Positions 17,826 through 26,377 of a DNA stretch of 64,000 nucleotides are shown here, one piece after another. The position numbers and the translations under genes are program-made. The notes under the pieces were generated by a model. That model did not search any database and was not told the origin of the DNA. It worked only from the letters and a program-made list of their open reading frames with translations. This stretch comes from CAYNWT01 sp964450955 (GTDB taxonomy: Bacteria > Planctomycetota > Planctomycetia > Planctomycetales > Planctomycetaceae). Numbering within the stretch: position 1 is the first letter of the stretch; every line of letters starts with the position of its first letter. The stretch is from contig CAYVFI010000014.1 of NCBI GenBank assembly GCA_964450955.1, forward strand, positions 1 through 64,000. The letters run 5' to 3'.

Positions 17826-20170
17826 AGACCTGCCCAACAGAAGAACAACTGAATGACCTGATTCTTGGAGTACTTCCCGAAGCGATTGCCAGCGAATTGA
17901 CGGAACACCTTGGTGACTGCTCGGATTGCCAGATTGCCATGCAGAACATTGCGACGGGCGAAGTACGACCAGAGGTATTCGCCGATTCCATAACCGCCGC
18001 GCCGCCCAGAAACTCAGCCTACTGGGATGTCCGACAGTCGCTCAGTGGACTGCATCCTGCCCTCATCAATCAGGAAGCCTTACCAGCGGCGTCCAGACTA
18101 AGGCAGACAGTGTTGGGGGACGGCACTGATGCACCTCAACCGGGTTCCAATCAGCTTAGCGATGACGAACTCACCTTCCTTCAGCCTTCAGATGACCCGG
18201 CCTTCGTTGGGCATTTGCAGGACTTTCAGGTCGTCCGAGTCATTGGTCGCGGCGGCATGGGCGTTGTCTTCGAAGCATTCGACCCACATCTGCATCGTTC
18301 GGTCGCGATCAAGGTTCTCGGAAAAAAGTTCCAGCAGGACAAAACAGCCATCGAACGATTTTGTCGAGAAGGAAGAGCTGCTGCGGCAATTTCGCACGAA
18401 CATGTTGTGCCCATGTACCAGGTATCGCGAATCGAAGAAGGCGAAATCGCATTCCTTGTCATGCAGCTGATAGACGGGAAGACACTGGAGGATTGCGTCA
18501 AAGAGCGGTCGCCTATGGCGGCGGATGAAGTCGCTCGCATTGGCATGCAGATAGCCGCCGGCCTTTCCGCTGCGCATGAAAGTGGCCTGGTGCATCGCGA
18601 CATCAAGCCAGGCAACATCCTAATCGAACACGCTACGAGTCGAGTCAAGCTAACCGACTTCGGGCTCGCCAGAATCACGGATGATGTCAGACTAACCAAG
18701 TCCGGGGTACTACTGGGCACAGTCCTGTACATGTCACCTGAGCAGGCGCTTGGGGAACCTGTCGACGATCGTTCTGACCTGTTTTCGCTTGGTGCTGTTC
18801 TGTACGAGATGTCAACGGGAAAATCGGCGTTCGACGCACCGACTCCCGTTGGAGTCATGAAGCGAATCATGGACGAAACACCGGCCACACCACAGGAAGT
18901 CAACTCGAACATTGGCACTCCGCTGTCCGAGTTGATCATGCAATTACTTTCCAAAGAACCAAAACGGCGCCCTGACTCAGCAGGACAAGTGGCTCGAGCA
19001 CTCGCAAGCATCGTTACCGAACACGGTCCCATTTCTCCGCTGCAAGTCCCGGTTGTCGCATCGTCGGAAGTCCGAAAACTATCCAATGAGCATTCAATCG
19101 TATCACGCGCTTCATCAATCGCAGGTTGGATAGTTGCCGGGCTGTTACTGACTGCCATTGCAATTTTCATCGTTGCTGACCGGGGAGATCGGACGGATGC
19201 AAATCCCGTCGACAACGTTTCCGTCACTCTGAATTCGAAGGGCCGAAAGGGCGAAGACGTAACGGCCCAATTCCCGTCTGTCGTTCTCGGCGACAATCCG
19301 GGACCGGTTTGGTCTATCGACTTTTCAAAAGACGGTCAGACAATCGTAGCCGGAGTCGGGGATGGTTCAGTTCGGTTCTGGAATATCCAACGCCAGGAGG
19401 TCGTTCGCAGCTTTAATGCCCATGCGGGGAACGTATGGAACGTTAAGTTTCACCCCTCACTCGATCTGTTCGCCACCGCTGGCGATGATTCATGGGTGAA
19501 ACTGTGGGATGGTGAGACACTTGGTGTGAAGCACGGCTGGAAGCTGGATAACACCGTCCGCGCCATCGCGTTCGCACCAGACGGAAAATCCCTTGCGGCT
19601 GCCGATCGCGATGGCCAACTACACATTTACGACGTGACGACGGGCCAGGAACAAAACATGATCGAACTGGATCACACAACAATCCTGGGGATCGACTACT
19701 CAGCAGGTGGTACTTCGATTGTGGCAGCTGGCAGCGACAAGATGGTTCGGGTCTTCGACGCTGAAACTTTGGAGGAGCGTCAAAACTTCGACGGACACGA
19801 AGGACCAATCTACAGTGTCGCGTTTGCAAAGAACTCGCCGCTCATAGCATCCGTCGGCTTCAAGAGCGATACTTGGGTTTGGAATGCAGACACCGGTGAA
19901 ACTGTGATGAAGCTCAAAGGGTTCGATGGTGACAATTGGGGCGTCGGCTTCGTCGGTGAATCCTCACAGCATCTGCTAACAGGCGGCCAAGGTGGAACGA
20001 CGCGACTTTGGAGCCTGAAAACGGGACGTAATATCGCGACATTCAAAGGCCATACTGCCGCCGTGCATGACTTCGCTTTCGACGCTAAGCGTAAGCGCAT
20101 TGCAACCAGCAGTCGTGATGGGTCAATTCGCGTCTGGGATACGCAGGCGATCGAAAAGCTGGTTGACTAG
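17822..20170 (+). CDS. Zinc-finger / Ser-Thr kinase / WD40 membrane protein
   Basis: 782 residues with four parts. Residues 1-45 carry HxxxCxxC (His29, Cys33, Cys36), the zinc anti-sigma signature. The kinase domain (about 135-400) has GRGGMGVVFEAFD, VAIKVLGKK (catalytic Lys), HRDIKPGNILI, DFGLA and MSPEQALGE. One TM helix lies at about 433-452. The outer part (about 490-780) has seven WD40 repeats ending in FWN, LWD, IYD, VFD, VWN, LWS and VWD, enough for a complete propeller. It overlaps the sigma factor gene by 4 nt. Inference: the propeller senses an external ligand, and the cytoplasmic finger and kinase control the sigma factor. Confidence 0.93.
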   Translation: MKTCPTEEQLNDLILGVLPEAIASELTEHLGDCSDCQIAMQNIATGEVRPEVFADSITAAPPRNSAYWDVRQSLSGLHPALINQEALPAASRLRQTVLGDGTDAPQPGSNQLSDDELTFLQPSDDPAFVGHLQDFQVVRVIGRGGMGVVFEAFDPHLHRSVAIKVLGKKFQQDKTAIERFCREGRAAAAISHEHVVPMYQVSRIEEGEIAFLVMQLIDGKTLEDCVKERSPMAADEVARIGMQIAAGLSAAHESGLVHRDIKPGNILIEHATSRVKLTDFGLARITDDVRLTKSGVLLGTVLYMSPEQALGEPVDDRSDLFSLGAVLYEMSTGKSAFDAPTPVGVMKRIMDETPATPQEVNSNIGTPLSELIMQLLSKEPKRRPDSAGQVARALASIVTEHGPISPLQVPVVASSEVRKLSNEHSIVSRASSIAGWIVAGLLLTAIAIFIVADRGDRTDANPVDNVSVTLNSKGRKGEDVTAQFPSVVLGDNPGPVWSIDFSKDGQTIVAGVGDGSVRFWNIQRQEVVRSFNAHAGNVWNVKFHPSLDLFATAGDDSWVKLWDGETLGVKHGWKLDNTVRAIAFAPDGKSLAAADRDGQLHIYDVTTGQEQNMIELDHTTILGIDYSAGGTSIVAAGSDKMVRVFDAETLEERQNFDGHEGPIYSVAFAKNSPLIASVGFKSDTWVWNADTGETVMKLKGFDGDNWGVGFVGESSQHLLTGGQGGTTRLWSLKTGRNIATFKGHTAAVHDFAFDAKRKRIATSSRDGSIRVWDTQAIEKLVD

Positions 20171-20204
20171 TACCTCTAACGCCTTGTGCGCCTGTGCCGT
20201 GCGT

Positions 20205-20420
20205 TCAGTGTGATGTGGTAACACCCCACGCAACCGACTGATCGAGAGGTTGCGCCGGGTTCGCGCTGACGACTGGTGTTCGCACGACCTGCCTGATGCG
20301 GTGACGGTGAGCATTGGCATTGCGACGGGACCGTCGATGAACGCCGATTGCTTTCAAAGAATTTCTGTTTGCCTGTAAGACGACGCGAACTCCGGGGTAT
20401 TCCCTGTCAGTACGATGCAT
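20205..20420 (+). pseudogene. Decayed C-terminal fragment of a GGDEF domain
   Basis: One frame (codons from 20214) reads LIERLRRVRADDW and then DAVTVSIGIATGP, which matches the late GGDEF-domain strand VTVSIGVA. It then stops at about 20378. Shifting by +1 from about 20353 gives FKEFLFACKTTRTPGY, where LFACK fits the LYxAK helix that closes GGDEF domains, at the expected distance. The GGDEF signature and everything upstream are missing, and a stop precedes the fragment. I read it as a frameshifted relic of a diguanylate cyclase. The evidence is short, so confidence is moderate to low. The rest of 20171-20547 shows nothing. Confidence 0.42.
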
Positions 20421-20547
20421 CAGGTCGCATCAGATCGTCGGCAACCACCTTCCGACGGGACATTTACAGGAATTCCTGGACCACACAGTGGGTAACTTTG
20501 CAGTCGCCGCGAATTGGGTCAGGGATCAAATCAATAGGATCGTTGCG

Positions 20548-21003
20548 ATGAAACCATTCTTAATCACATTTAATCTTCTCTCTGGGCTACTTCTTTCGAG
20601 GTTCACTATTTCAAAGTTCGCAGCATGGCCGGAATCCGTTGCCGGATTCGTAGACATGGCGAAACCGATCGGGATTGATCCAACCTTTTTTAGAATCACA
20701 ACAGGCTTCATCATCGGGTACGCGATGATCGCCATGATTACCAACGGTCTACTTCTGTTTTTGAAACAGCGGAGCACGAAGCTGGAGTTGCTTTTCAGTT
20801 TCAACGGGCTGTATGTGGCCGGAGCAATGGTTGGGGCGTTGGTCTCTGAATTTGGTCTGCGATCAACAGCGAAATGGCCTCTGGTTTACATCGCCATCGG
20901 AATCCTTGTTGTGGCTGCCGTGAACCTGCTTTCCGGCTACGGAAGATTCCCATGGATTCAACAAGACCCGTCAAAAACCTCAGCGGTAGCAGGGGCTGAA
21001 TAA
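20548..21003 (+). CDS. DoxX-like four-helix membrane protein
   Basis: 151 residues from the ATG at 20548, with ATAGGA upstream. It has four hydrophobic helices (about 5-22, 45-66, 80-100 and 108-128) with short loops. Size and spacing (LLSGLLLSRFTISKF..., then GFIIGYAMIAM) fit the DoxX/DoxX-like superfamily of small inner-membrane proteins, but no decisive motif is present. The function is unknown. It is separated from the kinase gene by the GGDEF relic and is probably transcribed on its own. Confidence 0.6.
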   Translation: MKPFLITFNLLSGLLLSRFTISKFAAWPESVAGFVDMAKPIGIDPTFFRITTGFIIGYAMIAMITNGLLLFLKQRSTKLELLFSFNGLYVAGAMVGALVSEFGLRSTAKWPLVYIAIGILVVAAVNLLSGYGRFPWIQQDPSKTSAVAGAE

Positions 21004-21243
21004 AGGCCGGGGGCACCATTCCAATTTTCGGCGTGAATCCGTCGGCTGGAACGTTTGGTCCCAATTCGAATCGGGACGTATCAATCCACCTCGGTCAAGT
21101 TCCACGCGCCGCCATTCAGTGGCTGGCTGACGTGGGGCAGGGATCATCAGGTCGAAACCCGGAACCCGAAGTCCGAAGTGATCGCACCGCGTGGCTCCGC
21201 CGCTGAGTTACGGAATGGGGCGAACCGGGATGCGAAACCGGTG

Positions 21244-21822
21244 TTACTTGTCGAGCCTAATCATTTTCGGTAGCTCTTCGCCCTCTTTAATGAAGGCGAT
21301 GGAAACTGAATTCACGCAGTGCCGTGTGTCTTTGGCGGTCATGCGTTCGCCAGTGAAGACGTGGCCAAGGTGGCCGTCGCAGTTCTCGCACAGGATTTCA
21401 ACTCGGTAGCCGTCGGCGTCTGTTTCGCGACGAACCGCTCCGGCGATTTCGTCGTCAAAGCTTGGCCAGCCACAGTGGCTCTCGAACTTGTCACTCGACT
21501 TGTAAAGTGCGGCATTGCACTGGCGACAGATGTAGGTTCCAGCTTCCTTGTTGTTCAGCAACGCACCGGTTCCGGCTCGTTCGGTTCCCTTGTTAAGGAT
21601 GACACGAACCTCTTCGGCACTGAGTTCGTTGTACTTGTTCGCCATGCTGAGTTCCTGAAGCGCAGTTTCGTCTGTTGGGGTGGCCTTCGCCGCATCGTCG
21701 GTTCCGGTAACAGCCGGAGCGGTTGACGACGGGGCGGAACCTGGGGCCGCAGGGTCAGAATTCGTGCAGCCGAAAATCACGATCGGCAATAGCACAACCG
21801 CAATCGGTGAAACGCGTTTCAT
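21244..21822 (-). CDS. msrB: Peptide-methionine (R)-S-oxide reductase, lipoprotein form
   Basis: 192 residues from the ATG at 21822; the frame is open to 21948 but that part overlaps non-coding DNA. The signal peptide ends in the lipobox IFGC, so the enzyme is membrane-anchored outside the cytoplasm. The MsrB domain (about 65-185) has YNELSAEEVRVIL, two zinc-binding pairs (CRQC and CENC), ESHCGWPSF, GHLGHVFTGE and the catalytic Cys in RHCVNSVSI. It reduces methionine-R-sulfoxide in exported proteins. It lies 64 nt downstream of the SRP RNA gene on the same strand. Confidence 0.95.
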   Translation of the reverse strand: MKRVSPIAVVLLPIVIFGCTNSDPAAPGSAPSSTAPAVTGTDDAAKATPTDETALQELSMANKYNELSAEEVRVILNKGTERAGTGALLNNKEAGTYICRQCNAALYKSSDKFESHCGWPSFDDEIAGAVRRETDADGYRVEILCENCDGHLGHVFTGERMTAKDTRHCVNSVSIAFIKEGEELPKMIRLDK

Positions 21823-21886
21823 TGCGACGCTCCGCTCGCAAAAGGTGACCGCAGGCAGCGGCACGGGTGAAGATGCCCTGGAATGA

Positions 21887-22010
21887 ACTGAGACACAGAG
21901 CGCTACCTCCGCCTGCACCTGGAAACCAAGCCTTAGGGCTGCGCACAATTAAGGCCTGACCCGGTTCAGCCGGCCCCACCACATTTGGAGGCAGCGCTCT
22001 GCTTCTCAGT
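21887..22010 (-). ncRNA. ffs: Signal recognition particle RNA, bacterial small type
   Basis: Read on the minus strand, the ends pair over about 24 bp (ACTGAGA with TCTCAGT, then AGAGCGCTGCCTCC with GGAGGTAGCGCTCT, including one G-U pair). The interior holds GAACCGGGTCAGGCC (21953-21967) and GCAGCCCTAAGG (21931-21942), the two halves of the conserved SRP helix-8 internal loop. The length of 124 nt is slightly above the ~114 nt of E. coli 4.5S RNA. The tip between the halves (TTAATTGTGC) is not a GGAA/GNRA tetraloop. The RNA pairs with Ffh to target membrane proteins. Confidence 0.85.
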
Positions 22011-22111
22011 TCGTCTGATTATCGGCTCGCACGACAAAACGTCAACGACGTTCGGGCTTTAACTTTCAGTTGCGGACGCAAAACCTGCGAGAACCGCCGT
22101 CTATCCGGCAC

Positions 22112-22732
22112 TTAGTCCATGAAGATGCGTTCGTATTCATCAAAGATGCAGTCCAGAAGGGCTCGACCCTCCTCTGTTGCCTTGAAGTGTACGTAGTGTT
22201 CGTGCTTCTGAGCGTCTGCAGCGACGATAGCGACCTTGTCTTCTTCGCTATACATCCACTCCTCTTCCTGCAGCCACGTCATGTAGCCCTGCATGGTCTC
22301 ATCTTCGATGGGGATGTAGACCTCACCATCGAGGAAGAACTGGTAGCCGTATTCTTCCAGCTTCGTCCAGGGCACGTCGGTTCCCGAACCAAGGTAGTAC
22401 GGTTCGAACACAGACGAATCCGCTGGCTTCACGTTAGGATTGTGCAGCATGTCAATCGCGTTCCACGGGCAGATTGTGAGCTGGTAGAACTCATTGCTGT
22501 CGTTGGGCGATCGGTAACACATCTGGCAGCCAATGCAGCGAGACGTGTCGATTTGGTGATAGCTTTCAGATGGAACCGGGCTAACGACCTCGTAAATGCA
22601 GTCAACAGGACAGACGGTCGCGCACGAGTTGCAAGACGTGCACGAGTCTTTGTTGATGACGTTAATGTACCGCGTTTCTTTCTTGCGGTCGGCCTTCCTG
22701 GTCTGGAAGTACTCCTGCATGGAGATGGTCAT
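22112..22732 (-). CDS. Ferredoxin-like protein with two [4Fe-4S] sites
   Basis: 206 residues from the ATG at 22732, preceded by AGGA at 7 nt; 16 further codons upstream are optional. The first cluster motif is CTSCNSCATVCP and the second is CIGCQMC followed about 13 residues later by CP, so two [4Fe-4S] centres are expected. The C-terminal 110 residues are acidic and aromatic-rich with no motif I know. Cytoplasmic electron carrier or subunit; the partner is not encoded next to it. Cysteine spacing in the second site is longer than in classical 2[4Fe-4S] ferredoxins. Confidence 0.82.
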   Translation of the reverse strand: MTISMQEYFQTRKADRKKETRYINVINKDSCTSCNSCATVCPVDCIYEVVSPVPSESYHQIDTSRCIGCQMCYRSPNDSNEFYQLTICPWNAIDMLHNPNVKPADSSVFEPYYLGSGTDVPWTKLEEYGYQFFLDGEVYIPIEDETMQGYMTWLQEEEWMYSEEDKVAIVAADAQKHEHYVHFKATEEGRALLDCIFDEYERIFMD

Positions 22733-23037
22733 CGAGGTTCCTACCTGATACGTGAACAGAACTATCATCTGTTTCGACAAAAGATAGCGTGCCCTACACC
22801 AGCCAGCCAGAGAAAGTGGGCTGTGCGGAGTAGGGTTCCGGCGGTCTTGCCCCTACCTTCTCGTTTTCGGGAAAACAGTCCTGTACAGCTCCTTCGTTCC
22901 GAGAGTCCCGTGTCGGGGGGCTGAGTGCTGCAGGCGTGGTCGGTTTGCAGGTCGCCGATTGGCCCTGGCAGAGAATTTCACCTCAGCCACAAGCGAACGC
23001 ATCGGGAACCACAGGCCTGCTTCAATCCGCGACCCGA
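22733..23037. other. Intergenic region, nothing recognised
   Basis: About 300 bases between the ferredoxin start and the stop of the SMP-30-like gene, both on the minus strand. It should hold the ferredoxin promoter. A plus-strand frame crosses it from the neighbour but shows no protein features. Confidence 0.4.
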
Positions 23038-23961
23038 TTAAGCTCCAAACGCAGTCGCGCCGACGAATAACGAACCGGACTTCGAATGGGTCTGCTGGCG
23101 CGTCGGCGACATGTGTTCGACCGCCGTCGTCAGAACCAACTTCGTCTCGCCACCTATTTGGACAAGGGCGGGGCAGGTGACCTGTGGAGCCTGCGGACAC
23201 AACCACGTGTGTTCCAGTTGACCTGACGCCAGGTTGTACTGTCGGGCTTCGCCATTGTCCGCATCGTTGGGATTGTAAAACGCGATTATGCAACTCTGTT
23301 GGTCAGGCGTCAGGATCATACCGTCCGGAAACATGTCCAGTTCGTTCAGATCCAGAACCTCCGTGGCTTCGCTTAGCTCACCAGCCTCCACATTGATCTC
23401 GTAGGAGACCACCGTCTTTGTTGGCGTATCGATGTCGATAAGAACCAGCTTCCCATCCCGTTCGACAACCGCTTTCCCATTCGAACACGTTTGATCCGCG
23501 CGCAGCTTTATCAGCTTTTGATCCTCGCCTCGCCACAGGTACAGGCCAGCTTTTGCTTCTTCGAAATTCAGATCCTTGCAACCGAAGATCACGTTGTGCC
23601 CAAACGAAACCCCGTCGTTAATGATGGTCCCTTCGACATCTCCATCTACGTTGTCCGCCAAAACCTGCCACTCCCGACTGGCCGTGCTGTACAGCCCCAG
23701 CGTCCGGTTCGCTCCGCAAATAAAGACGTCATCCGTTGTCGTCGGCAAAGCAAAGCCGGGGCGGCCCGGCAGTTCGTGAGCGACATTCTGGCCAGTCTTG
23801 CAGTCGAAAATATTCAGCGCGCCGATGAGTGAGTTCTTACCTAGCTGAATGGCCACCCAGCTGAAGACGTCGTCACCCAGATCAACGGGCCCCTCTGGCA
23901 GGAAGCGAGCCCCATTGGTCTTGGGGCGGTATAGAACTTCACAGGTCGTCGTTGCAGTCAT
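23038..23961 (-). CDS. SMP-30/gluconolactonase-like beta-propeller protein
   Basis: 307 residues, with no signal peptide. The sequence has the repeat rhythm of a six-bladed SMP-30/gluconolactonase/LRE propeller: GPVDLGDDVFSWVAI, NDGVSFG, GLYLWRGE, CSNGKAV and the late MFPDGMILTPDQQ. Asn and Asp residues in the NDG and PDG turns are the usual metal ligands. Enzymes of this group hydrolyse sugar lactones, which would fit the amidohydrolase at 11117-11980, but the two genes are not linked. The exact substrate is unknown. Confidence 0.8.
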   Translation of the reverse strand: MTATTTCEVLYRPKTNGARFLPEGPVDLGDDVFSWVAIQLGKNSLIGALNIFDCKTGQNVAHELPGRPGFALPTTTDDVFICGANRTLGLYSTASREWQVLADNVDGDVEGTIINDGVSFGHNVIFGCKDLNFEEAKAGLYLWRGEDQKLIKLRADQTCSNGKAVVERDGKLVLIDIDTPTKTVVSYEINVEAGELSEATEVLDLNELDMFPDGMILTPDQQSCIIAFYNPNDADNGEARQYNLASGQLEHTWLCPQAPQVTCPALVQIGGETKLVLTTAVEHMSPTRQQTHSKSGSLFVGATAFGA

Positions 23962-24190
23962 TGTTTCTTTGCCAACAGTCAGAATCGCACCAGCGGCAAA
24001 AGTACCAAGTCAATCTGCAAAGGTCACGCCCTCACGTGGCTGGAGTGTGTTTGTACTTGTTCGGTTACCTGGGATACCAACGCCGTGAAAACAGCCCACC
24101 AGAGGCTTTGAAATGGACCGAAACCTCTTTAGTCACCCACTTTTTTCAGGTAAGCTAAGTTATGAAGCTCTCTTTGGAAGGGGTCAATTG

Positions 24191-25216
24191 ATGCAGAGAA
24201 ATCGACTCAAAGCAGCAGGTGTCTCACGCGGTGGGTTCACCCTTATCGAACTGCTGGTTGTCATTGCGATAATCGGCATTCTGGTGGCGCTGCTTCTGCC
24301 GGCCGTTCAACATGCCCGTGCAGCCGCGCGGCGAACGCAGTGCAAGAACAACCTAAAACAACTCGCATTGGGCCTTCACAACTTCCACGACATCAACCGC
24401 GCATTCCCACCCGCACGGATTATTGACGATCTGCCAAGGCCAATCGGAGGCCTGGGGATTGCTCGGTATGAAGCTATGGACGAACCTTCCTGGTTGGTTC
24501 GCATACTGCCGCACATTGAACAAGCCAACGTGGCCAAGCTGTGGCAGCTTGATCAAATCTACGCCGACCAGCCACTCGCGGCGCGTCTGCACGTCGTGTC
24601 TACGTTTCTGTGTCCGGACCGACATAGAATGGATAACGCTGTTGTTCCCGACCAGCCCTTTGTCCGGTCTCTTCCATGCGGATGCCCGGCAGGTTTCCAG
24701 GTCGTTCCTGGCGGCGCGGTTTCAGACTACGTCGCCAATCAGGGCGACACATCTCCCGGAGCGATTGGCAGATCCACTGACTTCTATTGGGGTGGCAATG
24801 GCACCGGGGTCATTAACTCATCGCGATCAATCCGACGCGACAACAAAGTCAGTGCAGATTGGCTGGACAAGATTTCCATGAGCGACATCGTGGACGGAAC
24901 TTCGAACACCATCCTGCTGGGCGAACCGCACGTGCCAATGGGCCAGGTGAATACGGCGCCGTTCAACGGTCCGGCATACATCGGTCGCTACCTGACTCAC
25001 TTTGCAAGAATTGGTGGGCCTGGCGTCCCGCTGGCACACAACGACCAAGACAATCGAGCCGGACAGTATTCATTCGGGAGCCCGCATTCGGGTGTCGTTC
25101 AGTTTGCACTGACGGACGGTAGTGTCAGGGCGATCGAAACTTCTATCAGTAGTCGTGTTCTTGGCTACCTGACCAACAGGCAGGATCAGACGGCCTTCTC
25201 GTTTGACGAGCTATAG
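24191..25216 (+). CDS. DUF1559 protein with type IV pilin-like N-terminus
   Basis: 341 residues from the ATG at 24191, preceded by GGAAGGGG. The prepilin site and helix are textbook: RGGFTLIELLVVIAIIGILV, then LLPAVQHARAAARRTQCKNNLKQL, the DUF1559 entry motif. Further conserved parts are FPPAR, the ILPHIEQ block, DGTSNTILLGE and the closing SPHSGVVQFALTDGSVRAI. It is probably processed by a prepilin peptidase and exposed at the cell surface. It is followed 57 nt later by a membrane protein with a regulatory-like domain, the common planctomycete pairing. Confidence 0.93.
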   Translation: MQRNRLKAAGVSRGGFTLIELLVVIAIIGILVALLLPAVQHARAAARRTQCKNNLKQLALGLHNFHDINRAFPPARIIDDLPRPIGGLGIARYEAMDEPSWLVRILPHIEQANVAKLWQLDQIYADQPLAARLHVVSTFLCPDRHRMDNAVVPDQPFVRSLPCGCPAGFQVVPGGAVSDYVANQGDTSPGAIGRSTDFYWGGNGTGVINSSRSIRRDNKVSADWLDKISMSDIVDGTSNTILLGEPHVPMGQVNTAPFNGPAYIGRYLTHFARIGGPGVPLAHNDQDNRAGQYSFGSPHSGVVQFALTDGSVRAIETSISSRVLGYLTNRQDQTAFSFDEL

Positions 25217-25273
25217 AATCATGCGGGGCTTCGGGAAGCCGAGCCCATTTGTTGGGTCGAGGGTCTGGCAGCC

Positions 25274-26203
25274 ATGATTAGAATCCAATGCAAGAATTGC
25301 GGTTCAGGTCTGCGCGTGACCGACGACCTTGCCGGTACAGTCGGAGAATGCCCCAAGTGCAAACGGCCCGTGCGCGTCCCGCCGCTTGAGTCTGCTTCAA
25401 AACCACCGCCACCGCCGCCGGACACATTTGATCCAATGGACGTTTTAAGCGCCCCGGAAGCGCCTCGTCCTGCGACCAATGCCAAGTTCGACCAAGGCGC
25501 AGATGACACCGGCAGCACATCACCTGTGCCCGCAACGGCAAAAGAGTCGGTTGAAAGCGTAGAACCAGCCAAAGGAACCGCATCGGCGGCCGCTTCTTCG
25601 GTAGCAGCGATGCAGAGTCGTCGACCAGTTGTTCGACCTCCTTCCCAGTCATCACCCAAGCCAAATCACAACGCGACTTCGGACGCAGTCGAGACTGATG
25701 GGCTTGTGCAGCAAGTATGGGAAACGATCTCAGGCAGCCGGCTTTACATGAGCTTGTGCGGCTTGATACTGCTGACTGGCGGGTACCTGATTCTCGCATT
25801 TGTACTGCAAGACCGAGGAGATCGCGTTCCAGTCTACCCAGTCAAGGGGCGCGTTGTTTTCCCTGATGGCACGCCAGTGAGACTGGGGACCATCGAGCTG
25901 GAATCGACCGTTCATAAAACCACATCGACCGGCCGTATTAACGAAGACGGGACTTTCGTTCTGGGTACATACTCGACCGACGACGGGGCCCCCGAAGGGC
26001 CGCACAAAGCGATCGTAATGCAGATGGTCATCGCCGATGGCACGACCGAACACGTGAAGGATCACGGAAAACCAGTCGATCCGCGGTTTGCGAACCCAAG
26101 GACCAGTGGTCTTAGCTTCGAAGTGCAACCGGGCGAGAACGACCTGCTTGTGCGAGTAAAGGTCGGAACCAGCTCTTTCGACTCTTCCGCCGGCCCACCG
26201 TAG
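25274..26203 (+). CDS. Zinc-ribbon membrane protein with regulatory-like fold
   Basis: 309 residues. The N-terminus is a zinc ribbon: CKNC at 6-9 and CPKC at 26-29. A Pro/Ala-rich linker follows to about 145, then a TM helix (about 157-178). The outer domain (about 188-305) begins YPVKGRVVFPDGTPV and contains TGRINEDGTFVLGTY, the pattern of carboxypeptidase-regulatory/transthyretin-like domains that accompany DUF1559 genes. Topology is cytoplasmic ribbon, outside domain. It probably forms an operon with the DUF1559 gene. Partners usually are lipoproteins, so the ribbon-TM arrangement is a variant. Function unknown. Confidence 0.75.
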   Translation: MIRIQCKNCGSGLRVTDDLAGTVGECPKCKRPVRVPPLESASKPPPPPPDTFDPMDVLSAPEAPRPATNAKFDQGADDTGSTSPVPATAKESVESVEPAKGTASAAASSVAAMQSRRPVVRPPSQSSPKPNHNATSDAVETDGLVQQVWETISGSRLYMSLCGLILLTGGYLILAFVLQDRGDRVPVYPVKGRVVFPDGTPVRLGTIELESTVHKTTSTGRINEDGTFVLGTYSTDDGAPEGPHKAIVMQMVIADGTTEHVKDHGKPVDPRFANPRTSGLSFEVQPGENDLLVRVKVGTSSFDSSAGPP

Positions 26204-26377
26204 TGGACGAGGCCACGAGCCCCGAGCGTCTTCTTTCCTATCCATTCACGCGAACCGAATCGTTGCCAGCGCCGGCTTTCATTCAGGCAACCAATCGCGA
26301 GAAGCCCGAGTCTAAAGTTCACCGCGAGACCACAAACCGTGGCCTCGCGCGCGAACAACTAACACACTTGGTGATGA

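Noticed and set aside
21053..21076. Inverted repeat GTCCC ... GGGAC resembling a tRNA T-arm
   Set aside because: The loop is too long, and no acceptor, D or anticodon arms are found around it.
22070..22924. 284-codon plus-strand frame with hydrophobic patches
   Set aside because: It is antisense to the clear double [4Fe-4S] ferredoxin gene and has no motif or ribosome-binding site.
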